Assembly: GCF_000427885.1 (NCBI RefSeq)
Contig: NZ_ATYW01000017.1
Span: 124,001-188,000 of the forward strand
Reading direction: 5' to 3'
From: Glycomyces tenuis DSM 44171
GTDB lineage: Bacteria > Actinomycetota > Actinomycetes > Mycobacteriales > Micromonosporaceae
Length of the DNA stretch: 64,000 bases
Position 1 is the stretch's first letter. Each line of letters starts with the position of its first letter. Shown here in pieces: positions 53,763 through 62,047 of the stretch. A program made the position numbers and the translations under genes. The notes below the pieces were generated by a model. That model saw nothing but the letters and a program-made list of their open reading frames with translations, was not told the DNA's origin and searched no databases.

Positions 53763-54481
53763 GACTTCGACGCTATGAGCACCGGGGCGCCGGGCGCATC
53801 GCTCCGCGGAGCCATTCCCGCACCGACGCTCCGGGGTGAGGGCACCGGCCGCGGGGCCGCTTCGAGGCGCGAGTTGGCGATGAGCACGCCGACCAGCGCC
53901 GAGAGCACCACGAGGAGGACGCGCTGCGGGACGCCGCGCCAGTCGCCGCCGTCGGCCAGGCCGGGCAGGAAGGTGTTGACCGCGGTGGTCAGGAACGTCA
54001 GCGAGGCCAGCGCCGTCACCCACCACAGGGCGCGGCGGACCGCGGTCGAGGCGCCGGACTCGCGCATGCGGACCGCGCACAGCCCGGCCGCGACGGTGAG
54101 CAGCACGAACGCCGCGCCCGCCGTATAGCGGTGGATCTGGGCCGCGACGGTCAGGCCGGACTCGGGGGTGCCGCTGCGGAACAGCGAGGCGAGGACGAGC
54201 ATCACCGCCGTCGAGCCCAGCAGGAAGCGGACGAGCGACTGCCGCGGCAGCCCGACGCCGCGCCCGGCCAGGATCGCGCAGGACAGCGCCAGGCTCACCG
54301 CGCCGAGCGGGAACAGGACGGTGCCCGGGGACGAGAGCGCGTACATCGACACCGGCGTGCTCACCGGGTCCACCGCCTCGGACATGAGCAGGTGCAGCAG
54401 CGCGAAGCTGGCGACGCTCGTGACGAGGCCCGCGGTGGCGGCCAGTTCTGCGGCGGGGCTTCGGAACAGGGTTCGATTCAT
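53759..54481 (-). CDS. DUF998-family membrane protein
   Basis: A 240-residue protein with six hydrophobic segments, for example GLVTSVASFALLHLLMSE, ALSCAILAGRG, FLLGSTAVMLVLASLF and VLLVVLSALVGVLIANS. The pattern fits DUF998. It is translationally coupled to the methyltransferase gene. A function in lipid or membrane modification is only a guess. Confidence 0.75.
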   Translation of the reverse strand: MNRTLFRSPAAELAATAGLVTSVASFALLHLLMSEAVDPVSTPVSMYALSSPGTVLFPLGAVSLALSCAILAGRGVGLPRQSLVRFLLGSTAVMLVLASLFRSGTPESGLTVAAQIHRYTAGAAFVLLTVAAGLCAVRMRESGASTAVRRALWWVTALASLTFLTTAVNTFLPGLADGGDWRGVPQRVLLVVLSALVGVLIANSRLEAAPRPVPSPRSVGAGMAPRSDAPGAPVLIASKS

Positions 54482-54625
54482 GGGACCGAACGCTAAGTTC
54501 GCCCAGGCCCGCCGCCCTCACTCCGCGGCGCGGAATCGGGCCTCATACCGAGGGGTGAGTCGGCACGGGCCGAACCGTACCGGCGGGTGAGGCGGGCCGG
54601 ATGCGCGGCGGCATACCTTGGGGCA

Positions 54626-55993
54626 GTGGCATCCAAGAACGCGGAATCCGAGGCGGCGCGATCCGAGGAGCGGCGGCGACCGCGCCCGGTGCGGTGGATC
54701 CTGAGCTACCTCATCAGCACCGGCCCGGTCGGCGACGTCTCGTGGCGCTTCAGGCTCACCACGGTGCCGGCGCTGATCGGGCCCGGCTCGGTCCCGTTCG
54801 CGCTGCTGCTGCTCGGCACCCAGAACGAGGTGCTGGCACGCGCGGCCCACGTGTCGGGCCTGAGCCAGCTCATCGCGGCGCTGACCGCCGCGGCGGTGAT
54901 CCTCGCGCGGTTCCGCCCCGTGCTGGCGTGGCTGCTGGTCATGGCCGTGTTCACCGCCACCGTGCTGGGCACCGACGCGGTCGGCTCCGATCCGTGGCCC
55001 ATGACCTCGCCGAGCCTGTTCGCGTACCTGGTGGTGCAGTTCGCTCTGGCCAGGGACCGCCGGGCGGTGGTGGCGATCGGGGCGTGGCTCGGCTACCTGG
55101 CCGCGGGCACCTGGGCGCTCTGGGCGGTCAACGCCCGGTTCCTCGACATCGACGTCATCATGCCCAATCCGACCGCTCCGGCCCCGGCCGACAGGGGCGC
55201 GGCGGCCCTGGCCGGCGAGAACCTGGGCGTGATGGCCGTGTTCGGGGCCCTGGTGTTCGTGGTGGGCCTGTCGGTGCGGATCTGGCGGCAGGGCCGGGCC
55301 CGCGTCGCCGAGGAGGAGCAGGTGGCCTCGGCCGAACGCGGCAGGCGGCGGATGCTGGAGGAGCGCACCAGGATCGCCCGCGAGCTGCACGACATCGTGG
55401 CCCACCACATGTCGGTGATCGCGGTGCAGTCCTCGACCGCCGAGTACCGGATCGAGGGTCTCGACGAGGCCGCGCGCGAGGAGTTCCGCTCGATCGGCGC
55501 GCAGGCGCGGGAGTCGCTGGCGGAGATGCGCCGGCTCCTGGCGGTGCTGCGCAACGAGGACCAGTCGGGGCTGCGCGATCCGATGCCGGGGCCGGAGGGC
55601 CTGGCGGGCCTGGTGGAGGCGGTGGACCGCTCGGGGACGCCGACGACGCTGGCCGTCGTCGCTCTGCCCGAGGACCTGCCGGAGGCGGTGGGCCTGACGG
55701 TCTACCGGGTGGTGCAGGAGGCCTTGAGCAACGTGGTGCGGCACGCCGCGGGGGCCGCGACTGCTGTCGAGGTCCGCGGCGAGGGCGGGTCGGTGGTGGT
55801 TACGGTGGTCAATGCCGCTCGGCCGGACGGCGGCGCCCCGCCCGAGCCGGACGGGTCCGGGCTCGGCCTGGTGGGCATGCGCGAGCGCGTCGTCATCGCG
55901 GGCGGCGGGCTCGAGGCCGGTCCCACCGAGGACGGCGGGTTCCGGGTCCGCGCCGAGCTGCCGCTCGGCGACCGCCTCGACGCACAGGAGTGA
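54626..55993 (+). CDS. NarL-type sensor histidine kinase
   Basis: A 455-residue HisKA_3 kinase. Several N-terminal transmembrane segments (about residues 48-220) form the sensor. The dimerisation region carries the phosphorylated His255 in IARELHDIVAHHMS; NVVRHA, GSGLGLVGMRERV are the N and G boxes of the ATPase. GTG at 54626 has -10-like TACCTT 6 nt upstream, so the mRNA is probably leaderless. The response regulator follows 5 nt later. Confidence 0.92.
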   Translation: MASKNAESEAARSEERRRPRPVRWILSYLISTGPVGDVSWRFRLTTVPALIGPGSVPFALLLLGTQNEVLARAAHVSGLSQLIAALTAAAVILARFRPVLAWLLVMAVFTATVLGTDAVGSDPWPMTSPSLFAYLVVQFALARDRRAVVAIGAWLGYLAAGTWALWAVNARFLDIDVIMPNPTAPAPADRGAAALAGENLGVMAVFGALVFVVGLSVRIWRQGRARVAEEEQVASAERGRRRMLEERTRIARELHDIVAHHMSVIAVQSSTAEYRIEGLDEAAREEFRSIGAQARESLAEMRRLLAVLRNEDQSGLRDPMPGPEGLAGLVEAVDRSGTPTTLAVVALPEDLPEAVGLTVYRVVQEALSNVVRHAAGAATAVEVRGEGGSVVVTVVNAARPDGGAPPEPDGSGLGLVGMRERVVIAGGGLEAGPTEDGGFRVRAELPLGDRLDAQE

Positions 55994-55998
55994 CCACA

Positions 55999-56682
55999 GT
56001 GACCATTCGGGTGCTCATCGCCGACGACCAGGCGATGGTCCGCGCCGGCTTCGCCGCGCTGCTGGCCGCCCAGGACGACATCGAGGTCGTCGGCGACGCC
56101 GCCGACGGCGTGGAGGCGGTGGCCGAGGCCTCGCGGTGCCGTCCCGACGTGGTGCTCATGGACGTCCGTATGCCCAAGATGGACGGTCTGGCGGCGGCCC
56201 GGAACCTGCTCTCACTGCCCGAGGACCGGCGCCCGCGCGTGCTCATGCTGACCACCTTCGACGTCGACGACTACGTCTACGAGGCGCTCCGCATGGGCGC
56301 CAGCGGCTTCCTGCTCAAGGACGCGCCGCCGGACGACCTCATCGCGGCGGTCAGGGTCGTCGCGGACGGCGAGGCGCTCCTGGCGCCGTCGGTGACGCGG
56401 CGGCTCATCGAGGAGTTCTTCAGCTCCCGGCCGACCGAGCCGGTCCGCTCCTCGAAGCTGGACGCGCTGACGGCGCGCGAGGAGGAGGTGCTGCGGCTCA
56501 TCGCGCGCGGCATGTCGAACCCGGAGATCGCCTCGCACCTGTTCGTCTCGGAGCAGACGGTGAAGTCGCACGTCGGCAAGGTCTTCGCGAAGCTGGGCCT
56601 GCGCGACCGCGCCCAGGCGGTCATCTGCGCCTACGAGTCCGGCCTGGTCAAGGCGGGGGACCCGCGCTCACCGAAGCCGTAG
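55999..56682 (+). CDS. NarL/FixJ-family response regulator
   Basis: A 227-residue response regulator. The receiver has the acidic pair in LIADDQAMVRAGF and phosphoacceptor Asp55 (VVLMDVRMPKMDG), and Lys in FLLKDAPP. The C-terminal LuxR helix-turn-helix is LTAREEEVLRLIARGMSNPEIASHLFVSEQTVKSHVGKV. GTG at 55999 has AGGAG 8 nt upstream. Partner of the kinase at 54626; the target genes are not evident. Confidence 0.93.
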   Translation: MTIRVLIADDQAMVRAGFAALLAAQDDIEVVGDAADGVEAVAEASRCRPDVVLMDVRMPKMDGLAAARNLLSLPEDRRPRVLMLTTFDVDDYVYEALRMGASGFLLKDAPPDDLIAAVRVVADGEALLAPSVTRRLIEEFFSSRPTEPVRSSKLDALTAREEEVLRLIARGMSNPEIASHLFVSEQTVKSHVGKVFAKLGLRDRAQAVICAYESGLVKAGDPRSPKP

Positions 56683-56749
56683 GCCGGGCCGTCCGCCGAC
56701 TCGGCTCCGGAGATTCCTCGCAAGAGTCCGCCGTTTTACTGGAAGAGAT

Positions 56750-56789
56750 CATTCCGTTCTGCTATTATCAGAACAAAGCATTCCGTTCT
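56750..56789. promoter_or_regulatory. Repeated TetR-like half-sites before an NmrA-like gene
   Basis: CATTCCGTTCT occurs twice (56750-56760 and 56779-56789, 29 bp apart), and GTTCTG-7 nt-CAGAAC (56756-56774) is a perfect inverted repeat. The ATTCCGTT half-site is the same as in the operators at 46974-47021, suggesting control by that TetR or a relative. Confidence 0.6.
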
Positions 56790-56812
56790 AATATTGCATC
56801 GAGGAGTACCCC

Positions 56813-57637
56813 ATGAACGTTCTCGTCACCGGCGCCACCGGGACCGTCGGCCGCCACGTCATCGCCCAGCTCATCGAGCTCGACCCGGGCGTCAAGATCC
56901 GCGCGCTCACCCGCGACGCCGACGCCGAGGTCCCCGACGGCGTCGAGCTCGCCGTCGGCGACCTCTCCTCCCCCGAGACCCTCGGGGGCGCCTTCGACGG
57001 CGTGGACGCCGTCCACTTCATCAACTTCGCGGGCGATCAGTACGCGCCGCTGCCCGAGGCCGGCCGCATCGTCGCCCTCGCCGAGGCCGCGGGCGTGTCC
57101 AGAGCGACCGTCCTCGGCGGCAGGGCCGAGGGCGAGCTCGAACGGGCCCTGGCCGCGAGCGGCGTCGAGACCACGCTGCTCCACCCCGTCGAGTTCATGT
57201 CGAACACGCTGATGTGGTGGGCCGCGGCGATCCGCACCGAGGGCCGCATCCGCGAGCCGTTCGGCGACCGCGTCAGCGCCATGATCCACCCCGCCGACAT
57301 CGGCGCGGTGGCCGCCAAGATCCTGCTCGAAGGCGGCCACGGCGGCGAGGCGTACCTGCTGACCGGCCCCGAGGCGGTCACGATCACCGACAAGGTCCGG
57401 ATCCTCGGCGAGGCGATCGGCCGCGAGCTCGAGTTCGTGGAGCTGACCGTCGACGAGGCCCGCGAGCAGTGGGCCGCCCAGGGCATGGGCGAGGAGATGG
57501 TCGCCTTCCTCGTCGAGGCGCTCGGCGACACGCCCGACGAGGGCAAGACCGTCGTGTCCACCGTGGAGGAGATCACCGGGCGGGCGCCGCGCTCCTTCGC
57601 CCAGTGGGCCGCCGAGCACGCCGATGCGTTCCGGTAG
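56813..57637 (+). CDS. NmrA-like NAD(P)-binding oxidoreductase
   Basis: A 274-residue atypical SDR. The nucleotide motif is MNVLVTGATGTVGRHVIAQL; HPVEFMSNTLMWWAAAIR is typical of the group. ATG at 56813 follows GAGGAG. The promoter has repeated half-sites shared with the TetR operators at 46974. Substrate unknown. It ends at a strong hairpin. Confidence 0.87.
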   Translation: MNVLVTGATGTVGRHVIAQLIELDPGVKIRALTRDADAEVPDGVELAVGDLSSPETLGGAFDGVDAVHFINFAGDQYAPLPEAGRIVALAEAAGVSRATVLGGRAEGELERALAASGVETTLLHPVEFMSNTLMWWAAAIRTEGRIREPFGDRVSAMIHPADIGAVAAKILLEGGHGGEAYLLTGPEAVTITDKVRILGEAIGRELEFVELTVDEAREQWAAQGMGEEMVAFLVEALGDTPDEGKTVVSTVEEITGRAPRSFAQWAAEHADAFR

Positions 57638-57644
57638 CACCGCT

Positions 57645-57680
57645 GCGAGGGCGCCGCTCCGCTCGGAGCGGCGCCCTCGC
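57645..57680. terminator. Strong bidirectional hairpin between convergent oxidoreductase genes
   Basis: GCGAGGGCGCCGCTCC-GCTC-GGAGCGGCGCCCTCGC is a 16-bp perfect stem with a 4-nt loop, 8 nt after the stop at 57637 and 33 nt from the stop at 57713. Confidence 0.8.
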
Positions 57681-57712
57681 GCGCCGGTGGGATCGCTCAG
57701 CGGCGAGACGGC

Positions 57713-58558
57713 TCAGTCGAAGTCGGTGCCCCGCGAGACCGGCTCCCACGCCTTGAGCTCGGCCGACTGCGTCTCCAGCGCGTCCCCGATCGCGTCGGCG
57801 GCGTCGGCGCCGAGCACCAGGCGCAGCGGCGGCTCGTCGGCTTCGAGCGCGGCCAGGATCGCGGCGGCGGCCTTGGCCGGGTCGCCGGGCTGGCTGCCGT
57901 CGCTGTCGGGGAAGGCCGTGCGGAACGGCCCGACCGTCTCCTCGTACCCGGCGATCGGCGCGGACTGCGACTGCGAGGCGCTGGCCAGGCCGGTGCGGAA
58001 CGCGCCGGGCTCGACGATCAGGGTGCGGATCCCGTGCGGGGCGACCTCGGCGGCCAAGGCCGTGCTCAGGCCCTCGAGCGCGTGCTTGCTCGCCGAGTAG
58101 GCGCCGACGCCGGGGAAGGAGAGGCGCCCGCCCATGCTGCTCACTTGGACGATCGCGCCCGAGCCCTGGGCCCGCATGTGCGGCAGCACCGCCCGGGTGA
58201 GGGCGGCGGGCCCGAAGAAGTGCAGTTCCATCAGCGCGCGCAGTTCGCCGTCGAGGCTCTCCTCGACGGCGCCGACGTGGCCGCGCCCGGCGTTGTTGAC
58301 CAGGACGTCGATGCGGCCGTACCAGAGGGCGACCTCGGCGACGACGGCGGCGATGCGCTCGGGGTCGGTGACGTCGAGCCGGACGGGCACGGCCCGGTCG
58401 GGGTGGGCCGCGACGAGATCGTCGAGGGACTTGGTGTCGCGGGCGGTGGCGACGACGGTGTCGCCCGCCGCCAGGGCGGCCTCGGCGATGGCGCGGCCGA
58501 AGCCCGAGGAGGTGCCGGTGATCAGCCAGACGCGGCCGACGGGGTTCTTGGTGGTCAT
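57713..58558 (-). CDS. Short-chain dehydrogenase/reductase
   Basis: A 281-residue classical SDR. Cofactor motif LITGTSSGFGRAIAE, structural NNAGRG, catalytic Ser in VQVSSMGGR and YSASK (Tyr-x3-Lys). ATG at 58558 follows AAGGAG. It is divergent from a LysR regulator that starts at 58736 and is the likely target of it. Confidence 0.9.
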   Translation of the reverse strand: MTTKNPVGRVWLITGTSSGFGRAIAEAALAAGDTVVATARDTKSLDDLVAAHPDRAVPVRLDVTDPERIAAVVAEVALWYGRIDVLVNNAGRGHVGAVEESLDGELRALMELHFFGPAALTRAVLPHMRAQGSGAIVQVSSMGGRLSFPGVGAYSASKHALEGLSTALAAEVAPHGIRTLIVEPGAFRTGLASASQSQSAPIAGYEETVGPFRTAFPDSDGSQPGDPAKAAAAILAALEADEPPLRLVLGADAADAIGDALETQSAELKAWEPVSRGTDFD

Positions 58559-58735
58559 GGTGCTCCTTCGAGGTGCCGGTGGTTCAGGGGAGGATCGGCG
58601 TGCGGCCGACGGGGCGCCCGGTGGGCATCGGTGATGCCTTTCGGTTCGCGGTTCCACTCAGTTATCCCCCTGCGGCCCTTGCGGTGTCCAATACCGAGTT
58701 TCGCGCGGGTGATAAACGCGGCTTATGATCGCAGC

Positions 58736-59623
58736 ATGGAGCTGCGTCAACTGCGGTACCTCGTCGCGATCGACGAGCACGGGAACCTCGGGCGCGCCGC
58801 GAAGGCGCTCTTCGTGAGCCAGCCGGCGCTCTCGTACGCCCTCAAGGGCCTCGAAACGGAACTGGGCGTGCGGCTGTTCGAGCGCACCCCCGGCGGCGTG
58901 GTCGCCACGGACGCCGGGCGCGACGTGGTGCGCGCGGCCTCGGAGGCGGTGCGCCGGGCCGACCTGGTCGCGGCCGTGGCCGCCCGGCACCGGCGCGACG
59001 CCGCCCGGGTGCTGCGGGTCGGCTTCGAGGCCAGCGGCGCCGGGGAGCTGACCAGGCGCGCCCGCGCCGAGTTCGCCCGCCGCCACCCGGCGGTGCGGGT
59101 GGAGCCCAAGCGGTTCGACTGGGGCGAGGAGGCGGAGGCGCTGCGGGACGGGCGGGTCGACGTGGCGTTCGTGTGGCTCCCGGCGGATCTGACGGGGCTG
59201 CGGAGCGCCGTCGTCCACACCGAGCCGCGCGTGGTCGGCCTGCCGATCGGGCACCGCCTGGCGTACCGGGCGGGCGTGTCGGTGGTCGAGACCAACGATG
59301 AGCCTCTGATGTGGACCAAACGCGCGCCGCGGAGGTGGGTGGACTGGTGGGCGGTCAATCCGCGGCCCGACGGCTCGGAGCCGCTGTGGGGGCCGACGAA
59401 CGACAACGTGGAGGAGATGCTGGAGCAGGTGGCCGAGGGCGCGGCGATCTGCTTCGCGCCGTCCAGCATGGCCAGTTACTACGCGCGTCCGGACCTGGTG
59501 TGGGTGCCGCTGACCGACGTCGAGCCGCTGCGGGTGGCGCTGGCGTGGCCCGACGGCGCGGGGACCGCGCTGGCGCGCGGTTTCGTGGAGGTCGTGGCGG
59601 ACCTGACGGTGACCGAAACCTGA
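58736..59623 (+). CDS. LysR-family transcriptional regulator
   Basis: A 295-residue LysR protein with NLGRAAKALFVSQPALSYALKGLETELG as helix-turn-helix and a periplasmic-binding-like effector domain. TATGAT (58724-58729) ends 6 nt before the ATG, so the mRNA is probably leaderless. Divergent from the SDR gene at 58558, which it presumably controls. Confidence 0.9.
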   Translation: MELRQLRYLVAIDEHGNLGRAAKALFVSQPALSYALKGLETELGVRLFERTPGGVVATDAGRDVVRAASEAVRRADLVAAVAARHRRDAARVLRVGFEASGAGELTRRARAEFARRHPAVRVEPKRFDWGEEAEALRDGRVDVAFVWLPADLTGLRSAVVHTEPRVVGLPIGHRLAYRAGVSVVETNDEPLMWTKRAPRRWVDWWAVNPRPDGSEPLWGPTNDNVEEMLEQVAEGAAICFAPSSMASYYARPDLVWVPLTDVEPLRVALAWPDGAGTALARGFVEVVADLTVTET

Positions 59624-59630
59624 CTCACCA

Positions 59631-59855
59631 CGTTCTGCGAGCAGAACGGCGGCAATGGAAACACTGGCACCTATCGTCCACACCAGCCACCGCAGTGCAC
59701 CCCAGTGTGCATGCAATAGTCGCGAATACCACGATTGCCCGTATATACGCGGCTATGCCGAACCCGCAGGGATATTAACTGAATTATTTACATCTTCTGA
59801 TATATGCGTTTTACCTCTAATCTCCTCATATGGCCCGGCTCACCATCGCCGGGCC
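59631..59855 (+). promoter_or_regulatory. AT-rich leader of the protease gene with two hairpins
   Basis: The 285-bp gap holds a hairpin CGTTCTGC-GA-GCAGAACG (59631-59648), probably ending the LysR transcript. A distinctly AT-rich stretch follows (59770-59830) and is the likely promoter region. A leader stem GGCCCGGC-8 nt-GCCGGGCC (59832-59855) lies about 50 nt before the protease start. Confidence 0.45.
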
Positions 59856-59908
59856 GTGGCGGCCGTCCCCGCGGCCGCCCAACGGCCTCACCCGAAAGGC
59901 ATGAAGAG

Positions 59909-61063
59909 ATGAAACGCCAACGAGTGCTCGCGGCCACCGCCGCCGGCGCCCTCGCCACCACCTTCGCCCTCGCCTTCAGCAGCGGCACGGCCTCGGCCGA
60001 CCCGCTCGAGCGCAAAGCGGACGAAGCCCGCGCCGAGCTGCTCGGCACGGCGAGCCCCGCCATGATCGAGGAGATGACCGAGACCTTCGGCATCTCCGCC
60101 ACCGAAGCCTACGACCGGCTCGCGGTCGAGGCCGTCGCCTCCGAGCTCCTCACCGAGGTGCCCGAGACGTACGAGACCTATGCCGGCCTGTGGGTCTCCG
60201 ACGACGCCGAGGAGATCCTCGTCGCCACCACCTCCGAAGCCGACGCCGCCGATCTGGAGGCCGAGGGCGCCACCCCGGTCCTGGTCGAGCACGACCTCGA
60301 CGAGCTCGAAGCGGCCGCCGCCGAGCTCGACGCCGTAGAGGCCGAAGGCGTCTACGGCCACTTCGTGGACGTCGAGTCCAACTCGGTCGTCATCGAGGCC
60401 GCCGACGATGCCGCCGCGACCGGGCTGGCCGAGGCCGCGGGCGTCGACCCCGAGCTCATCACCGTCGACACCACCGCCGAGGCGCCCGAGACGTACTTCG
60501 TCCGCGGCGGCGACGCCTACCTCATCAACAACGCCTCGCGCTGCTCGGTCGGCTTCGCCGTCCGCCAGGGCAGCACGCCCGGCTTCGTGACCGCCGGCCA
60601 CTGCGGCGGCACGGGCGCCGACGTCACCGGCGGCGAGGCCGCCCCCGGCGTGTTCCGCGCCTCGGTCTTCCCCGGCGAGGACCGCGCGTGGGTGGAGGTC
60701 GGCAGCGGCGAGCAGCTCCAGAACGTCGTGAACATGTACAGCGGCTCGCGGACCGTCAGCGACGCGAACCAGGCCGCTCCGGGCGCCTCGATCTGCCGCT
60801 CCGGCTCGACCACCGGTTGGCACTGCGGCACCGTGGAGGCGCTGAACCAGACCGTGTACTACGCGGAGGGAACGGTCTACGGCCTGACCCGCACCGACGT
60901 GTGCGCCGAACCGGGCGACTCGGGCGGCTCGTTCATCTCCGGCAACAGCGCCCAGGGCATGACCTCGGGCGGCTCGGGCGACTGCACCTCGGGCGGCACG
61001 ACCTACTTCCAGCCGATCGGCCCGGCCCTGAGCGACTGGGGCCTGACGCTGGTGACGAGCTAG
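59909..61063 (+). CDS. Secreted streptogrisin/alpha-lytic-type serine protease
   Basis: A 384-residue preproprotease. A signal peptide ends near residue 30 (GTASA). A propeptide of about 170 residues acts as folding helper. The mature S1E domain starts near residue 200 (GGDAYLIN), with triad His231 (TAGHCGG), Asp258 (EDRAWVEV) and Ser338 (GDSGGS). Cys residues in pairs (RCSVG/HCGG, ICRSG/WHCG, VCAEP/DCTSG) fit three disulfides. Probably digests extracellular protein for nutrition. Confidence 0.93.
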   Translation: MKRQRVLAATAAGALATTFALAFSSGTASADPLERKADEARAELLGTASPAMIEEMTETFGISATEAYDRLAVEAVASELLTEVPETYETYAGLWVSDDAEEILVATTSEADAADLEAEGATPVLVEHDLDELEAAAAELDAVEAEGVYGHFVDVESNSVVIEAADDAAATGLAEAAGVDPELITVDTTAEAPETYFVRGGDAYLINNASRCSVGFAVRQGSTPGFVTAGHCGGTGADVTGGEAAPGVFRASVFPGEDRAWVEVGSGEQLQNVVNMYSGSRTVSDANQAAPGASICRSGSTTGWHCGTVEALNQTVYYAEGTVYGLTRTDVCAEPGDSGGSFISGNSAQGMTSGGSGDCTSGGTTYFQPIGPALSDWGLTLVTS

Positions 61064-61114
61064 CGCCGCCGCACCCCCGGCTCATGGCAGGCAGTTGGGC
61101 GAGCCGGGTCCGCC

Positions 61115-61142
61115 GGAGGGCCCCACGAACGTGGGGCCCTCC
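61115..61142 (+). terminator. Hairpin after the protease gene
   Basis: GGAGGGCCCCAC-GAAC-GTGGGGCCCTCC is a 12-bp perfect stem with a 4-nt loop, 52 nt after the stop. No U tract follows. Confidence 0.7.
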
Positions 61143-61201
61143 GTGGCGCGCGGGGCGAAAGGCTCGAAATACTGATCTATTAGGACAATGCCGGGTGATG
61201 T

Positions 61202-61244
61202 TTGCGATCATGGACGAATCCCTATATATTGACCTTTATCAATA
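61202..61244 (+). promoter_or_regulatory. LPMO promoter overlapped by a palindrome
   Basis: TTGCGA (61202-61207) and TATATT (61225-61230) are 17 nt apart. TATTGA-CCTTTA-TCAATA (61227-61244, perfect 6-bp arms) overlaps the -10 and start region, a repressor-like position. The region is AT-rich. Confidence 0.6.
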
Positions 61245-61266
61245 GGACGATCTGAGGAGGTGGACG

Positions 61267-61932
61267 ATGTCCATCACCGGCACCGCCTGGCTGCGGCGCT
61301 CCCTCGTCGTGCTGTTCGCGTTGTGCGCGGCAGTGGCGATGAGCGTCGTGCTGGCGCCCGAGGCGTCGGCCCACGGCACCGCTACCAGTCCCCCCGCCCG
61401 GCAGTACAGCTGCTGGGAGCGCTGGGGCGACGACCATCTGAACCCGGACATGGAGCAGGAAGACCCCATGTGCTGGCAGGCCTGGCAGGCCAATCCCAAC
61501 ACCATGTGGAACTGGAACGGCCTGCTGCGCATGGACATGCAGGGCCAGCACGAGTCACGCATTCCCGACGGCCAGCTCTGCTCCGGCGGCCAGGCCGAGG
61601 GCGGGCGCTACAACTCGCTCGACGCGGTCGGCCCCTGGCACGCCACGCCGATGAACAACAACTTCACACTCCATTACGAGGACACCGCCAACCACGGCGG
61701 CGACTACTACTGGGTCTACGTGACCAAGCAGGGGTACGACCCGGCCACGCAGCCCTTGACGTGGGGCAGCCTGGAGCGCGTCGCCGAGACCGGCGTCATC
61801 GCACCGGGCGAGCCGGTCGACATCCCGGTCAGCGCGCCGGGCCGCACCGGCCACCACGTCGTCTACGTGATCTGGCAGGCCAGCCACCTGGACCAGGCCT
61901 TCTACTCCTGCAGCGACGTCGACTTCGGCTAG
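61267..61932 (+). CDS. AA10 lytic polysaccharide monooxygenase
   Basis: A 221-residue secreted copper enzyme that oxidatively cleaves crystalline chitin or cellulose. The signal peptide ends at Ala35, making His36 the N-terminal copper ligand (EASA, then HGTATSPPARQ). The second ligand is His125 in VGPWHATP. CWERWGDDHLNP and DPMCWQAWQANPNTMWNWNG match the E7/LPMO10A-type group known from Thermobifida. The ATG at 61267 follows GAGGAGG. It is a single-domain enzyme with no binding module. Confidence 0.93.
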   Translation: MSITGTAWLRRSLVVLFALCAAVAMSVVLAPEASAHGTATSPPARQYSCWERWGDDHLNPDMEQEDPMCWQAWQANPNTMWNWNGLLRMDMQGQHESRIPDGQLCSGGQAEGGRYNSLDAVGPWHATPMNNNFTLHYEDTANHGGDYYWVYVTKQGYDPATQPLTWGSLERVAETGVIAPGEPVDIPVSAPGRTGHHVVYVIWQASHLDQAFYSCSDVDFG

Positions 61933-61936
61933 CTAC

Positions 61937-61948
61937 GGGAGCGCTCCC
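61937..61948. promoter_or_regulatory. CebR/CelR-like operator box, downstream of the LPMO gene
   Basis: GGGAGCGCTCCC is the core of the TGGGAGCGCTCCCA site bound by cellobiose-sensing LacI-family repressors (CelR/CebR). It lies 5 nt after the LPMO stop, between two convergent 3' ends, so it is not in a normal operator position. Confidence 0.5.
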
Positions 61949-61988
61949 AATCACATCGAGATCGGACGCCGGTGAGCAGGCGTCCGCC

Positions 61989-62019
61989 CGAAGGGCCTTC
62001 CGTTCCGGGAGGCCCTTCG
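61989..62019. terminator. Bidirectional hairpin between LPMO and the YcaQ-like gene
   Basis: CGAAGGGCCTTCCG-TTC-CGGGAGGCCCTTCG has 13 of 14 pairs perfect and one wobble, between the convergent stops at 61932 and 62048. Confidence 0.78.
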
Positions 62020-62047
62020 CGGTGCCCGAGCACGGCCCGAGGGCCGC

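Noticed and set aside
59655-59912. Small plus-strand ORF before the protease
   Set aside because: Lies in the AT-rich leader with no ribosome site or family features and ends at the protease start.
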